From Bacteroidota bacterium (GTDB lineage Bacteria > Bacteroidota > Bacteroidia > Chitinophagales > Chitinophagaceae): a stretch of DNA of 64,000 bases. The notes under the pieces were generated by a model. That model saw only the letters and a program-made list of their open reading frames with translations, did not search any database and had not been told where the DNA came from. The position numbers were made by a program, and so were the translations under genes. Numbering within the stretch: the first letter of the stretch is position 1; the number at the start of each line of letters is the position of its first letter. Positions 7,252 through 14,406 of the stretch are shown piece after piece. The stretch is taken from positions 115,561-179,560 of the forward strand of contig JAFDYD010000004.1 of NCBI GenBank assembly GCA_018267615.1. Direction: 5' to 3'.

Positions 7252-8793
7252 TTATTTTTTTGTTGTTGTCGTAGATGTATTCAGAACCATCACGGGCAGA
7301 CTTTCATTATTTGTTTTGCTGATTGCCGTTACATAATAATAAAAGCCCTTTGATTGTTGTAATAAAGAACTGCCCAATACAAATTTTGCATCTGTAGAAA
7401 AAGGAACAAATGCGAGAACAGGAATTGAATCCGTCTTCAGATTTCCGCGATCAGATTTATAAATCGCATATCCTCTTAAATTATCCGTAGAAGATCCTTG
7501 TTGTATGGAGATTGTCAATGCAGAATCCCTTCGATATTCGGTATTAATAAGCGGTGCGCTTGGTTTTGTACTATCAATCCAATTCATGGGCGCAATCAAT
7601 GCAGGATATTTATAATAATTATTTTGAAGACTGTCATTCCATCCATTTGGATTTTTTTGAAACGATGTGCTACTGAAAAAAATCATCCCTTGTATGTTGG
7701 ATGTTTTCCGGAGTGAATCTATTTGTCTCGGCAATTGCGTCCGGTCTCTCCAAGCCGGGTTGGTTCCTGCTTTATAAATACCAAGTCCGATATAACAGTG
7801 ACGGTCATACGAATGTTTGCTCCACCAGTCTAACAAGATTCCATAAGGTGCATTCTTTTGTTCAAACTCCCAATAGATTTGCGGAGCCACATAATCGATC
7901 CATCCGTTTTTCAACCAAAGTAAAATATCTGCATAGAGATCGTCGTAGTTTGTCTGCCCGGCCCTTGTATCGCTTCCATCCGCATCCTGTGATTTATTTC
8001 TCCAAACACCAAATGGACTAATTCCAAACTTGCAATATTTTTTTTCTTCTTTGATAGCTTTGTTCAACATAAGAATGATAGAATCAACATTGCTTCTTCT
8101 CCAGTCTTCCCTGCTCATTCCATTTCCATATTTACCATAAGAAATATTATCGGGAAATTCTCTTCCGGGAATTCGATATGGATAGAAGTAATCATCAAAA
8201 TGAAGTGCATCGACATCATAACGTGAAACGATATCCCTGATTACGCTGGTAACATATTGCTGAACATCTTTATTACCCGGGTCAAAATATTTTGTATCAC
8301 CATACGTGAGAAACCATTCCGGGTGAATACGGGTGATATGTGTGGATGCAATCGATGATTGCCCGATTTTAAAAATGGCGCGATAAGGATTGCACCAGGC
8401 ATGAAATTCCATTCCACGTTTGTGTGTTTCGTCGATCATGAATTGCAATGGATCATAGTAGGCAACAGGAGGCTGGCCTTGTTTACCCGTGAGCCATTCA
8501 CTCCACGGTTCATAAGGAGATGGATAAAATGCGTCGGCAGCTGGTCGCACCTGCACGATGACGGCATTGATGCCATTTCGTTTGTGCATATCCAGTTGCC
8601 GGATAAATTCCGCCTTCTGATTTTCAGTATTGAAATTTCCTTTCGATGGCCAGTCGATATTATCTACTGTAGCAATCCAAACAGCCCTGAATTCATATTT
8701 ACTTTGCGCTATCGAAAAATAAGAAGTGAGGAATAAAAGAAGAGAAGTAATAAAAGTTCTCTGCAGCAACGAGATTATTTTTAAATTTTTCAA
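7252..8793 (-). CDS. Secreted GHL10-family glycoside hydrolase-like protein (DUF187)
   Basis: The 513-residue protein has a signal peptide ending near YFSIAQS. The GHL10 (glycosyl hydrolase-like 10) barrel begins at EFRAVWIATVDNIDWPSK and includes INAVIVQVRPAADAFY, HAWCNPYRA, VDALHFDDYFYPY and YVAPQIYWEF. A C-terminal fibronectin-like region carries no obvious motif. Members are exported TIM-barrel proteins thought to act on polysaccharides or peptidoglycan-linked sugars; the substrate here is unknown. It starts 13 bases after the stop of a MarR regulator on the same strand, so the two are probably cotranscribed. Confidence 0.85.
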   Translation of the reverse strand: MKNLKIISLLQRTFITSLLLFLTSYFSIAQSKYEFRAVWIATVDNIDWPSKGNFNTENQKAEFIRQLDMHKRNGINAVIVQVRPAADAFYPSPYEPWSEWLTGKQGQPPVAYYDPLQFMIDETHKRGMEFHAWCNPYRAIFKIGQSSIASTHITRIHPEWFLTYGDTKYFDPGNKDVQQYVTSVIRDIVSRYDVDALHFDDYFYPYRIPGREFPDNISYGKYGNGMSREDWRRSNVDSIILMLNKAIKEEKKYCKFGISPFGVWRNKSQDADGSDTRAGQTNYDDLYADILLWLKNGWIDYVAPQIYWEFEQKNAPYGILLDWWSKHSYDRHCYIGLGIYKAGTNPAWRDRTQLPRQIDSLRKTSNIQGMIFFSSTSFQKNPNGWNDSLQNNYYKYPALIAPMNWIDSTKPSAPLINTEYRRDSALTISIQQGSSTDNLRGYAIYKSDRGNLKTDSIPVLAFVPFSTDAKFVLGSSLLQQSKGFYYYVTAISKTNNESLPVMVLNTSTTTTKK

Positions 8794-8806
8794 ATCAACA
8801 ATGCGT

Positions 8807-9262
8807 TTATTCTGAATTACGTAATTTATCGAGTAATTGATTTAGATTTTTTGCGTCCGCCTGGGTTAGGTTTTTGAGTATGGCATCCATCGTTTCATTG
8901 GTGCTATCGATTTTATCCAAAAGTCTTTTTCCTTTTTCAGTAATGATTACATCCACTAATCGTCTGTCGGATTTGCAAATATTTTTTTTAACCAATCCTT
9001 TTTTGATCAACCTGTCAACGATACGGCTTGTATCACTCATTTTATCCAACATACGTTGACGTATTTGTAAAGTAGACAAAGGTCCGCCACCCGCTCCGCG
9101 CAAAATGCGCAGAATATTGAACTGTTGTTGGGTGATATCGAATTGCTCAAAAATCTTATCAAATTTTTCATTCATCCAGTTGAAAGTATAAATGAGGTTG
9201 ATAGCAGATTTTTGATGTTCATTTCTGAACTTGTTCTGATTAATATCTCTTTCAATAGTCAT
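8807..9262 (-). CDS. MarR-family transcriptional regulator
   Basis: The 151-residue protein has the winged helix-turn-helix of MarR. ILRILRGAGGGPLSTLQIR and MLDKMSDTSRIVDRLIKKGLV form the recognition region (about 50-90), followed by the wing with CKSDRRLVDVIITEKG. It would bind DNA as a dimer and respond to a small ligand. It is the first gene of a probable two-gene unit with the GHL10-like gene. It has its own recognisable promoter (9280-9313). The DinB-like gene ends 30 bases upstream on the same strand. Confidence 0.9.
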   Translation of the reverse strand: MTIERDINQNKFRNEHQKSAINLIYTFNWMNEKFDKIFEQFDITQQQFNILRILRGAGGGPLSTLQIRQRMLDKMSDTSRIVDRLIKKGLVKKNICKSDRRLVDVIITEKGKRLLDKIDSTNETMDAILKNLTQADAKNLNQLLDKLRNSE

Positions 9263-9279
9263 AGCCGTAATACAAGGAG

Positions 9280-9313
9280 CAAAAATAATGAATTATTGCT
9301 GCCTGAGTTGCAA
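9280..9313 (-). promoter_or_regulatory. Promoter of the MarR gene
   Basis: Minus strand: TTG (9311-9313), 23 bases, TATTTTTG (9280-9287, TANNTTTG). The start codon at 9262 lies about 18 bases after the box. The −33 element falls inside the end of the upstream dinB-like gene. Confidence 0.4.
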
Positions 9314-9772
9314 CGCTCCAATCAATTGCATAATTGTAAACAAATGATGTGCTTCATGCAGCAAATAAAAATCTGCCCATTTGTAAATGGGTGTATAGCC
9401 AAATTTGGGATGATGACCCACGAGTTTCAATTCCTCATCATTCAAACGGGCCAGACTGTCGGTGATGATTATACGTTTAGCAGAAATATCTTTCAACAAT
9501 TCCTCCAATGATTTTTTAAGATATTCATGAAACAACGGATCATTATCCGCTACATATCTTTCAAACTTTGGCTTTTGTCCATCGATCATTAACTTCAACC
9601 GGTATATAAATGTTGGTTGATACGCCGCAAGGTGAGTGATATTCTCAAATGCACTCCATTTTTCGGGAATGATACGCTCTTTCAATTGTGTTTCGCTAAA
9701 TCCTTGGATTAATTCCGAAATGGTTTCATGCTGATGTTGCAAACGGCCGGTAATTGAAATAGAAAGTGGCAT
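9293..9772 (-). CDS. DinB-like metal-binding four-helix protein
   Basis: The 159-residue protein has the DinB_2 layout: an N-terminal helix with His (LQHQHETISELI), PEKWSAFENITHLAAYQ in the second helix, and a final LLHEAHHLFTIMQLIGALQ. The three His positions expected to bind a divalent metal are all present. Many family members are bacillithiol- or mycothiol-dependent transferases; the reaction here is unknown. It lies upstream of the MarR gene on the same strand and downstream of the nested palindrome. Confidence 0.75.
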   Translation of the reverse strand: MPLSISITGRLQHQHETISELIQGFSETQLKERIIPEKWSAFENITHLAAYQPTFIYRLKLMIDGQKPKFERYVADNDPLFHEYLKKSLEELLKDISAKRIIITDSLARLNDEELKLVGHHPKFGYTPIYKWADFYLLHEAHHLFTIMQLIGALQLRQQ

Positions 9773-9800
9773 TGAATCTTGTTTAAATAATTTTTAACGT

Positions 9801-10060
9801 GAGCAATTGTCTGAACCGGGATTTTAAACGATTTTTCTGATTGTACTGAAAGGGTGGAGGTTCAGTTTGAAATTTCTATGTGAGCCTATGTTTCTATGTG
9901 CCTATGTGGTGAAAAAAAATTTACCATATAGGCACATAGAAACATAGGCTCACATAGAAATTTCAAACTACTTACATATTTTTCGATGCTCTATCCCTGA
10001 AATCGTTCTCAGTATAATCAGAAAAATCGTTTAAAATCCCGGTTCAGACAATTGTTACTC
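9801..10060. repeat. Nested double palindrome (outer CTGAACCGGGATT arms, inner CTATGTG arms)
   Basis: Outer arms 9801-9849 and about 10009-10060 pair over roughly 49 bp with small gaps, and open with GTCTGAACCGGGATT followed by GATT every 9-10 bases. Inside them, 9864-9910 and 9923-9969 pair over 47 bp with one mismatch. The inner arm is made of CTATGTG-like words at 10-11 base steps. The right outer arm runs into the last codons of the radical SAM gene. The two sets of arms are unrelated in sequence, so this looks like one palindrome inserted or grown inside another. Confidence 0.9.
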
Positions 10061-11086
10061 GCTCCATACTTTTGTTCCTTCGCTGCAATTCGAACAGATA
10101 TCGATATTCTTTCTTCCCTGTAATATGTTACTTCTGAAACGCACATATTCTTTATCGCTCCATATTTCTTTAAATGATTTGCCTTTCAAATCGCCCAATT
10201 GATGTTGTGCATCTTTATCAAAACAACAAGGCACAACCAAACCGTCCCAGGTAATAACGGGTGAATGCCAAAGCCGCCAGCAATGATTGTCCAAATCATT
10301 TTTTATTTCGTATTCTCCGCTCTTATCCTTCTTATATCGGCTAAATTTTTTGTTAACCGGTATCAGTTGATTGGGATCATTTTTATAATCGTATACCTGT
10401 GCCGTTTTAAATCGAACTTCATCGACGCCGATTTCCTTGGCGAGTTTCTTTATATCCTCCACCTGGTGCTCATTTGGCTTCACAACAAGAAATTGAAAAA
10501 AGACAAATGGCGTTTTACTCTTCAATTCTTTTTTCCATTTGATAATATTTTTTGCTCCCTCCAAAACCTTTTCTAAGTTCCCCCCAACACGATACTGTTG
10601 ATAAACTTCCTGGGTTGTGCCATCAATAGAAATAATCAGTCTGTCTAATCCACTTTCAACAGTTCTTCTAGCGTTGCTATCATTCAGATAATGCGCATTG
10701 GTAGATGTTGCCGTGTAAATTTTTTTTTGTGATGCATATTTTACCATATCTAAAAAATCCGGATTCAGATATGGTTCACCCTGAAAATAAAAAATGAGAT
10801 ATAGTAAATCCTTTGACAACTGATCAACCATATCACTAAATAATTTCTTTTCCATCATGCCGGTGGGACGTGTAAATGCGCGAAGTCCACTGGGACATTC
10901 CGGACATCGCAAGTTGCACGATGTCGTCGGTTCAAACGAAACGGAAATCGGGAAGCCCCATTGCACAGGTTTTTTGGTCCATTTGCTGAGATAATAACTA
11001 CTCAATACTTTTCCTCCATTCCAGAGGCGACGGAGAGTGAGTTTAGAAAATAAATTGATTGTATCGTTGCGGTTAAATGCCGGCAT
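10055..11086 (-). CDS. Radical SAM/SPASM-domain protein
   Basis: The 343-residue protein has the radical SAM cluster motif CNLRCPEC (Cys57, Cys61, Cys64), followed by YFQGEPYLNPDF and SIDGTTQEVYQQYR. The C-terminal SPASM-type region has CCFD and ICSNC cysteine groups (about residues 285-340) for an auxiliary cluster. Such proteins modify peptides or act as maturases, or modify lipids/sugars. No small precursor peptide is apparent next to it, so the substrate is open. It is isolated, divergent from the GH25 gene, and its final codons are inside the right outer arm of the nested palindrome. Confidence 0.85.
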   Translation of the reverse strand: MPAFNRNDTINLFSKLTLRRLWNGGKVLSSYYLSKWTKKPVQWGFPISVSFEPTTSCNLRCPECPSGLRAFTRPTGMMEKKLFSDMVDQLSKDLLYLIFYFQGEPYLNPDFLDMVKYASQKKIYTATSTNAHYLNDSNARRTVESGLDRLIISIDGTTQEVYQQYRVGGNLEKVLEGAKNIIKWKKELKSKTPFVFFQFLVVKPNEHQVEDIKKLAKEIGVDEVRFKTAQVYDYKNDPNQLIPVNKKFSRYKKDKSGEYEIKNDLDNHCWRLWHSPVITWDGLVVPCCFDKDAQHQLGDLKGKSFKEIWSDKEYVRFRSNILQGRKNIDICSNCSEGTKVWSE

Positions 11087-11193
11087 TCACATTATAAAAA
11101 TAAATAGAAAACTCCGGAATAAAATGTTTGCGATATTAATATCCTTTTGCATTTCTTTCGCAAATAGAACATATCAACTGTCTGCCTTGTACA

Positions 11194-11201
11194 TATATTT
11201 G
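11194..11201 (+). promoter_or_regulatory. −7 promoter box (TATATTTG) of the GH25 gene
   Basis: TATATTTG matches TANNTTTG exactly and lies 19 bases before the ATG at 11221. Transcription would begin near 11208, after an alternative ATG at 11203, so the later start is preferred. No good −33 element is present. Confidence 0.45.
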
Positions 11202-11220
11202 CATGCGCTTAAAAGCAACT

Positions 11221-11991
11221 ATGGCGAAGAAACAAAAAAGCAAGGCCTGGAAATTTATTTTGATTTTGCTGATTAGTTCTATATCTGTTATGCTCGCATT
11301 TTTGGTGTATGACTGGTGGCTTCAACGAAAAGCTCATTTCGTTAGTTATTCAGAATTCGGAATTGATATCCCTGTCAATTATTCTATTCATGGAATTGAT
11401 GTATCGAAATATCAAAATGTGATCGATTGGGAATCTGTAAAATTGATGAATGTAAACCAGGTGCAGATAAGTTTCGCTTTTATCAAAGCAACGGAAGGAC
11501 TCGGAAATGAAGACGCTTTTTTCCAACGCAATTGGAAGAAAACAAAATCTGTGGGACTTGTCCGTGGCGCATATCATTTTTTTCTGGCAACAAAAAGTGG
11601 TAAGGCTCAGGCTGAAAATTTTATCAACTCCGTAACGCTTACCTCCGGCGATCTTCCACCGGTATTGGATATTGAACAGACTTATGGCGTGCCCATCGAC
11701 AAACTCCGCGAACGCACAAAAGAATGGCTGGAAACGATCCAGGCTTATTATGGAACACAACCGATCATTTATACCAATGTCGATTTTTATAAAAAATATC
11801 TGAAGGACGATTTCGATAACTATCCATTATGGGTGGCACATTACCTGGAACACGATCAGCCACGGATTTATCGGAACTGGATTTTTTGGCAACACAGTGA
11901 AGCAGGAAGGGTGAATGGAATCGTGACGCATGTAGACTTTAATGTTTTTAATGGCGATTCTCTTGAGTTTAGGAAACTGTTGATGAATTAA
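11221..11991 (+). CDS. GH25-family lysozyme-like muramidase
   Basis: Starting at MAKKQKSKAW this is a 256-residue protein with one N-terminal membrane helix (FILILLISSISVMLAFLVY). A GH25 domain follows: IHGIDVSKYQNVIDW, FAFIKATEGL, YHFFLATKSG, PPVLDIEQTYG (catalytic Asp-x-Glu) and a final ending with VDFNVFNGD. It would cut peptidoglycan glycan strands in the periplasm while anchored to the inner membrane. The start was chosen because of the −7 box at 11194. The stop codon is the first base triplet of the palindrome at 11990. Confidence 0.88.
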   Translation: MAKKQKSKAWKFILILLISSISVMLAFLVYDWWLQRKAHFVSYSEFGIDIPVNYSIHGIDVSKYQNVIDWESVKLMNVNQVQISFAFIKATEGLGNEDAFFQRNWKKTKSVGLVRGAYHFFLATKSGKAQAENFINSVTLTSGDLPPVLDIEQTYGVPIDKLRERTKEWLETIQAYYGTQPIIYTNVDFYKKYLKDDFDNYPLWVAHYLEHDQPRIYRNWIFWQHSEAGRVNGIVTHVDFNVFNGDSLEFRKLLMN

Positions 11992-12088
11992 ATGTCAGAA
12001 CCGGGATTTTAAACGATTTACCTGATTATAGTGAAACAAATTTTCAGTATAATCAGGTAAATCGTTTAAAATCCCGGTTCAGACATTT
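11990..12088. repeat. Palindrome with 47-bp arms (GAACCGGGATT family)
   Basis: Bases 11990-12036 pair with 12042-12088 over 47 bp with two mismatches and a five-base loop. Arms read GAACCGGGATTTTAAACGAT and continue with GATT every 9-10 bases. They are near-identical to the outer arms at 9801-10060, 2 kb away. The left arm overlaps the GH25 stop codon. The next gene lies on the same strand, so it would be a one-way terminator if it acts as one. Confidence 0.9.
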
Positions 12089-12125
12089 GCGAATTTCACT
12101 AACTTTCTACTTAAACATCTCATCT

Positions 12126-12362
12126 ATGAGTAGCGTAGAGCCGGAAGTAAAAGATTTTTTGAAAAGAGTTGTCTCGTCTCTTTTTCTTGGATTGCTTTGG
12201 CTGCTATTCAATATGACTCTTGGAATTTATTTTGGATTACTTTTCGTTGTAGAAAAAATCACAATAGGAAATATTATTTTTTATCTTTTCGCAATTATAA
12301 GTTTGGCCTTGCTTGTTTGGTTCTATTATAAAACCTGGAAGAAAAAATTTCCGCATGGATGA
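12126..12362 (+). CDS. Small two-helix membrane protein of unknown function
   Basis: Starting at MSSVEPEVKDFLKRV this is 78 residues with two predicted membrane helices (FLGLLWLLFNMTLGIYFGLLF and IFYLFAIISLALLVWFYY) and a basic C terminus (KTWKKKF). I do not recognise a named family. The upstream in-frame ATG at 12087 is unlikely because it overlaps the palindrome arm and would add a non-conserved-looking tail. The gene ends where another long palindrome begins. Confidence 0.6.
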   Translation: MSSVEPEVKDFLKRVVSSLFLGLLWLLFNMTLGIYFGLLFVVEKITIGNIIFYLFAIISLALLVWFYYKTWKKKFPHG

Positions 12363-12364
12363 GT

Positions 12365-12492
12365 GTGAGTTCGTCGATTAGTTGAATAGTCGATTAGTCG
12401 ATAGGTTAATATGTTTATCCTATTCTATTCCATTCAATAATCAACCTATCGACTAATCGACCTATCAACTATTCAACTGATCAACATCTCAC
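12365..12492. repeat. Imperfect long palindrome with repeated GTCGATTAG words
   Basis: Bases about 12365-12411 pair with about 12436-12492. The arm repeats GTCGAT(TAG/AGG) three times with TTGAATA between. The right arm has an extra copy of a short word, so the pairing is gapped. It fills the space between two convergent genes and includes the stop of the SPFH gene. Confidence 0.75.
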
Positions 12493-13397
12493 TGCCCCTT
12501 TCCATCCAATATAATCGGTGCGCTACCCTTTCCCATAATAATCATTTTTGCATTTTGAGATGCTGCGAGATCTTTCATGGCTTTTATTTGTTCGTATTGG
12601 AGCTGTTTGTCGGTAAGGCTTTCACTGATGATATGCTGGTAATCTGAAATACCTTGCGCTTCAACTCTTTTTCTTTCGGCTTCCTGTCTTTCTTTTTGCA
12701 AAACGAATTGCATTTTTTGCGCTTCCTGCTCGGCGGAGATTTTTTGTTCAATTGAAGTTTTTACCGCTTGCGGCAATGTGATATTTCTCACTAACAACTG
12801 TTCCAATATCAATCCACGCTTTTTAAAATCGTCATCGATACTTCTGATGATCCGCTGTTGAAATTCATCTCGCTTGGTTGAATATAAAGCGACAGCTTCA
12901 TAATAAACGGCGTTATCCCTGATCTTTGTTCTTGTAAGTGGACGAACAATTTTATCGGTATAATCCAATCCTGTTTCACGTAAAATTTTCGGCGCGTCGG
13001 ACGGAAGCACTTTATATAGTACGGTCAAATCAATAATGACTTCCAATCCATCTGAAGTTAGAGCACGAATGGCATCATCTCCGGATTTGGTCCCTTCATC
13101 ATGGACGCCACTCATGGTATAATTTTGTGTTTTTACATCCATCTTCTCTACTTCTAATAATGGATTGATGAAATGAAGTCCGCTGGTTAGAACATCATCC
13201 TGCACCTTACCGAACAGTTTTTTCACGCCGATTTCACCCGCATCAATCTGAATAATGCATGCGGTCAATACGCCGAGCAATAACGCGAGCAATCCAATTG
13301 TGCGAACAATACGCGCATAACGTTTGATCAATTCTTCGCGGCGCGCCATTGCCAAACCAATAATGAAAATAATGATTCCAATAACAATGAGTGTCAT
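12489..13397 (-). CDS. Prohibitin/SPFH-domain membrane protein
   Basis: The 302-residue protein has two N-terminal hydrophobic stretches (IVIGIIIFIIGLAMA and IGLLALLLGVLTACIIQI). The SPFH/band 7 domain follows, with GEIGVKKLFGKVQDDVL and SDGLEVIIDLTVLYKV. Next comes a coiled-coil segment rich in Glu, Gln and Lys (about 205-250), and a short hydrophobic C terminus with MIIMGKGSAPIIL. Members form membrane-anchored ring assemblies that modulate proteases such as FtsH. It appears monocistronic, with the DUF4440-like gene 31 bases upstream on the same strand. Confidence 0.85.
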   Translation of the reverse strand: MTLIVIGIIIFIIGLAMARREELIKRYARIVRTIGLLALLLGVLTACIIQIDAGEIGVKKLFGKVQDDVLTSGLHFINPLLEVEKMDVKTQNYTMSGVHDEGTKSGDDAIRALTSDGLEVIIDLTVLYKVLPSDAPKILRETGLDYTDKIVRPLTRTKIRDNAVYYEAVALYSTKRDEFQQRIIRSIDDDFKKRGLILEQLLVRNITLPQAVKTSIEQKISAEQEAQKMQFVLQKERQEAERKRVEAQGISDYQHIISESLTDKQLQYEQIKAMKDLAASQNAKMIIMGKGSAPIILDGKGQ

Positions 13398-13428
13398 ATA
13401 AAAAAATTAAAATGATTGAAAAAATAAA

Positions 13429-13854
13429 TCAACTAGTATGATCCGTAACGATAACCCATTTTGATTTTATTTTTCGGAATAACAGCGTATATATTCCGCC
13501 GATATCACCGATACTTCTTTTCAAACTCCATTTTCCGGTAACAAAAAAATATTCTGCGGATATTTTTTTAAACGATAACAACTCATAAGAAAGCTTTCCC
13601 ATCTTAGCAGTATCGTTGTAGTTCTTCTTATAATTATTTAAAGTCGGGTTGTAACCGTGCGTTATTCCTCCATGCCCGATAAAAGTTAATGAATCGTTTT
13701 GCCAATAAGCTTTCATGAAATCATCGATGCTGCCACGATTCCACGCATTCACCTGATTTTCTAAAACTTTTTTGATAGCAAGTTCATCGGCAGTTTGCGA
13801 AAATGTTTTTGAAATTAAAAAGATAAATAGGAGAGATGAAACAATTTTTTTCAT
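13429..13854 (-). CDS. Secreted SnoaL/DUF4440-like (NTF2-fold) protein
   Basis: The 141-residue protein has a signal peptide (IVSSLLFIFLISKTFSQ). A NTF2-type fold follows: VLENQVNAWNRGSIDDFMKAYW, SLTFIGHGG, then beta strands ending with WVIVTDHTS. This is the pattern of DUF4440/SnoaL-like domains, which bind small ligands; no catalytic set can be assigned. It lies 31 bases before the SPFH gene on the same strand and could share its message. The palindrome at 13913 is in its upstream region. Confidence 0.75.
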   Translation of the reverse strand: MKKIVSSLLFIFLISKTFSQTADELAIKKVLENQVNAWNRGSIDDFMKAYWQNDSLTFIGHGGITHGYNPTLNNYKKNYNDTAKMGKLSYELLSFKKISAEYFFVTGKWSLKRSIGDIGGIYTLLFRKIKSKWVIVTDHTS

Positions 13855-13912
13855 AGCAGCTTAGCATTGGGATAGTGAAGCTACAATTTAATGTGCAAAC
13901 ACAGCGATATAG

Positions 13913-13980
13913 AAAAGAGCGGAAAAACAGGGTAGAGAGCGACACCCTTTCGCTCTCTCCCTGTTCCTCCGCTCTTATTT
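13913..13980. repeat. Palindrome in a divergent gap (GAGCG words)
   Basis: Bases 13913-13941 pair with 13951-13980 around a nine-base loop with one gap and a few mismatches. GAGCG occurs at both ends of the arm. The loop ends in ACCCTTT. It sits between the 5' ends of two divergent genes, so a terminator role is not expected. A perfect version built from the same word occurs at 35322-35387. Confidence 0.8.
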
Positions 13981-14032
13981 TGTATGCAGATTCTTTAATT
14001 TTGTCTTATAAATAAATATTGCGTAGCGATTA

Positions 14033-14040
14033 TAAATTTG
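14033..14040 (+). promoter_or_regulatory. −7 promoter box (TAAATTTG) of the ArsC/Spx-like gene
   Basis: The box matches TANNTTTG. Transcription would begin near 14047, immediately before the ATG at 14050. That start is preferred to the ATG at 14038, which overlaps the box. Confidence 0.35.
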
Positions 14041-14049
14041 ACACACTCA

Positions 14050-14400
14050 ATGAAAAAAATCTATTGTCTTTCTACCTGTGATACCTGCAAGGCGATATTA
14101 AAAGATATTCAGGCCGATAAAAAAGGTTTTTTATTGCAGGATATCAAAACAGAAAAAATTACAGCCGCGCAGCTGGATGAGATGAAGAAAAAAGCAGGTA
14201 GCTATGAAGCATTATTCAGCCGTCGCGCTATAAAATACAAAGAGCTTGGACTGAAAGATAAAAAACTGGATGAGAAAGATTTCAGGAAACTGATACTTGA
14301 AGAATATACATTTTTGAAAAGACCGGTGGTGATGTTTAATGATCAAATCTTTGTTGGCAGTGAAAAGAAAACTGTCGAGGCTTTAAAAAATAGTGTGTAA
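14050..14400 (+). CDS. ArsC/Spx-family thioredoxin-fold protein
   Basis: The 116-residue protein has an N-terminal CxxC-type site within YCLSTCDTCKAI (Cys10, Cys13), then DIKTEKITAAQLDEM, an RRAIKYKELGL segment and LKRPVVMFNDQIFVG with the cis-Pro. This is the ArsC/YffB/Spx family. True arsenate reductases keep Arg residues that I cannot place with certainty, and no ars genes are nearby. It may therefore be a Spx-like or YffB-like thiol protein. It is convergent with the helicase gene, with only six bases between the stops. Confidence 0.75.
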   Translation: MKKIYCLSTCDTCKAILKDIQADKKGFLLQDIKTEKITAAQLDEMKKKAGSYEALFSRRAIKYKELGLKDKKLDEKDFRKLILEEYTFLKRPVVMFNDQIFVGSEKKTVEALKNSV

Positions 14401-14406
14401 GATAGT

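Noticed and set aside
9801..10060. Possible CRISPR array or transposon ends in the palindromic region
   Set aside because: The repeats are inverted arms of hairpins, not direct repeats with unique spacers. There is no cas gene, transposase or target-site duplication that I can see.
14050..14400. Arsenate reductase ArsC with confident function
   Set aside because: The CxxC site and fold fit the ArsC/Spx/YffB family, but there is no ars context and the catalytic Arg set cannot be confirmed.
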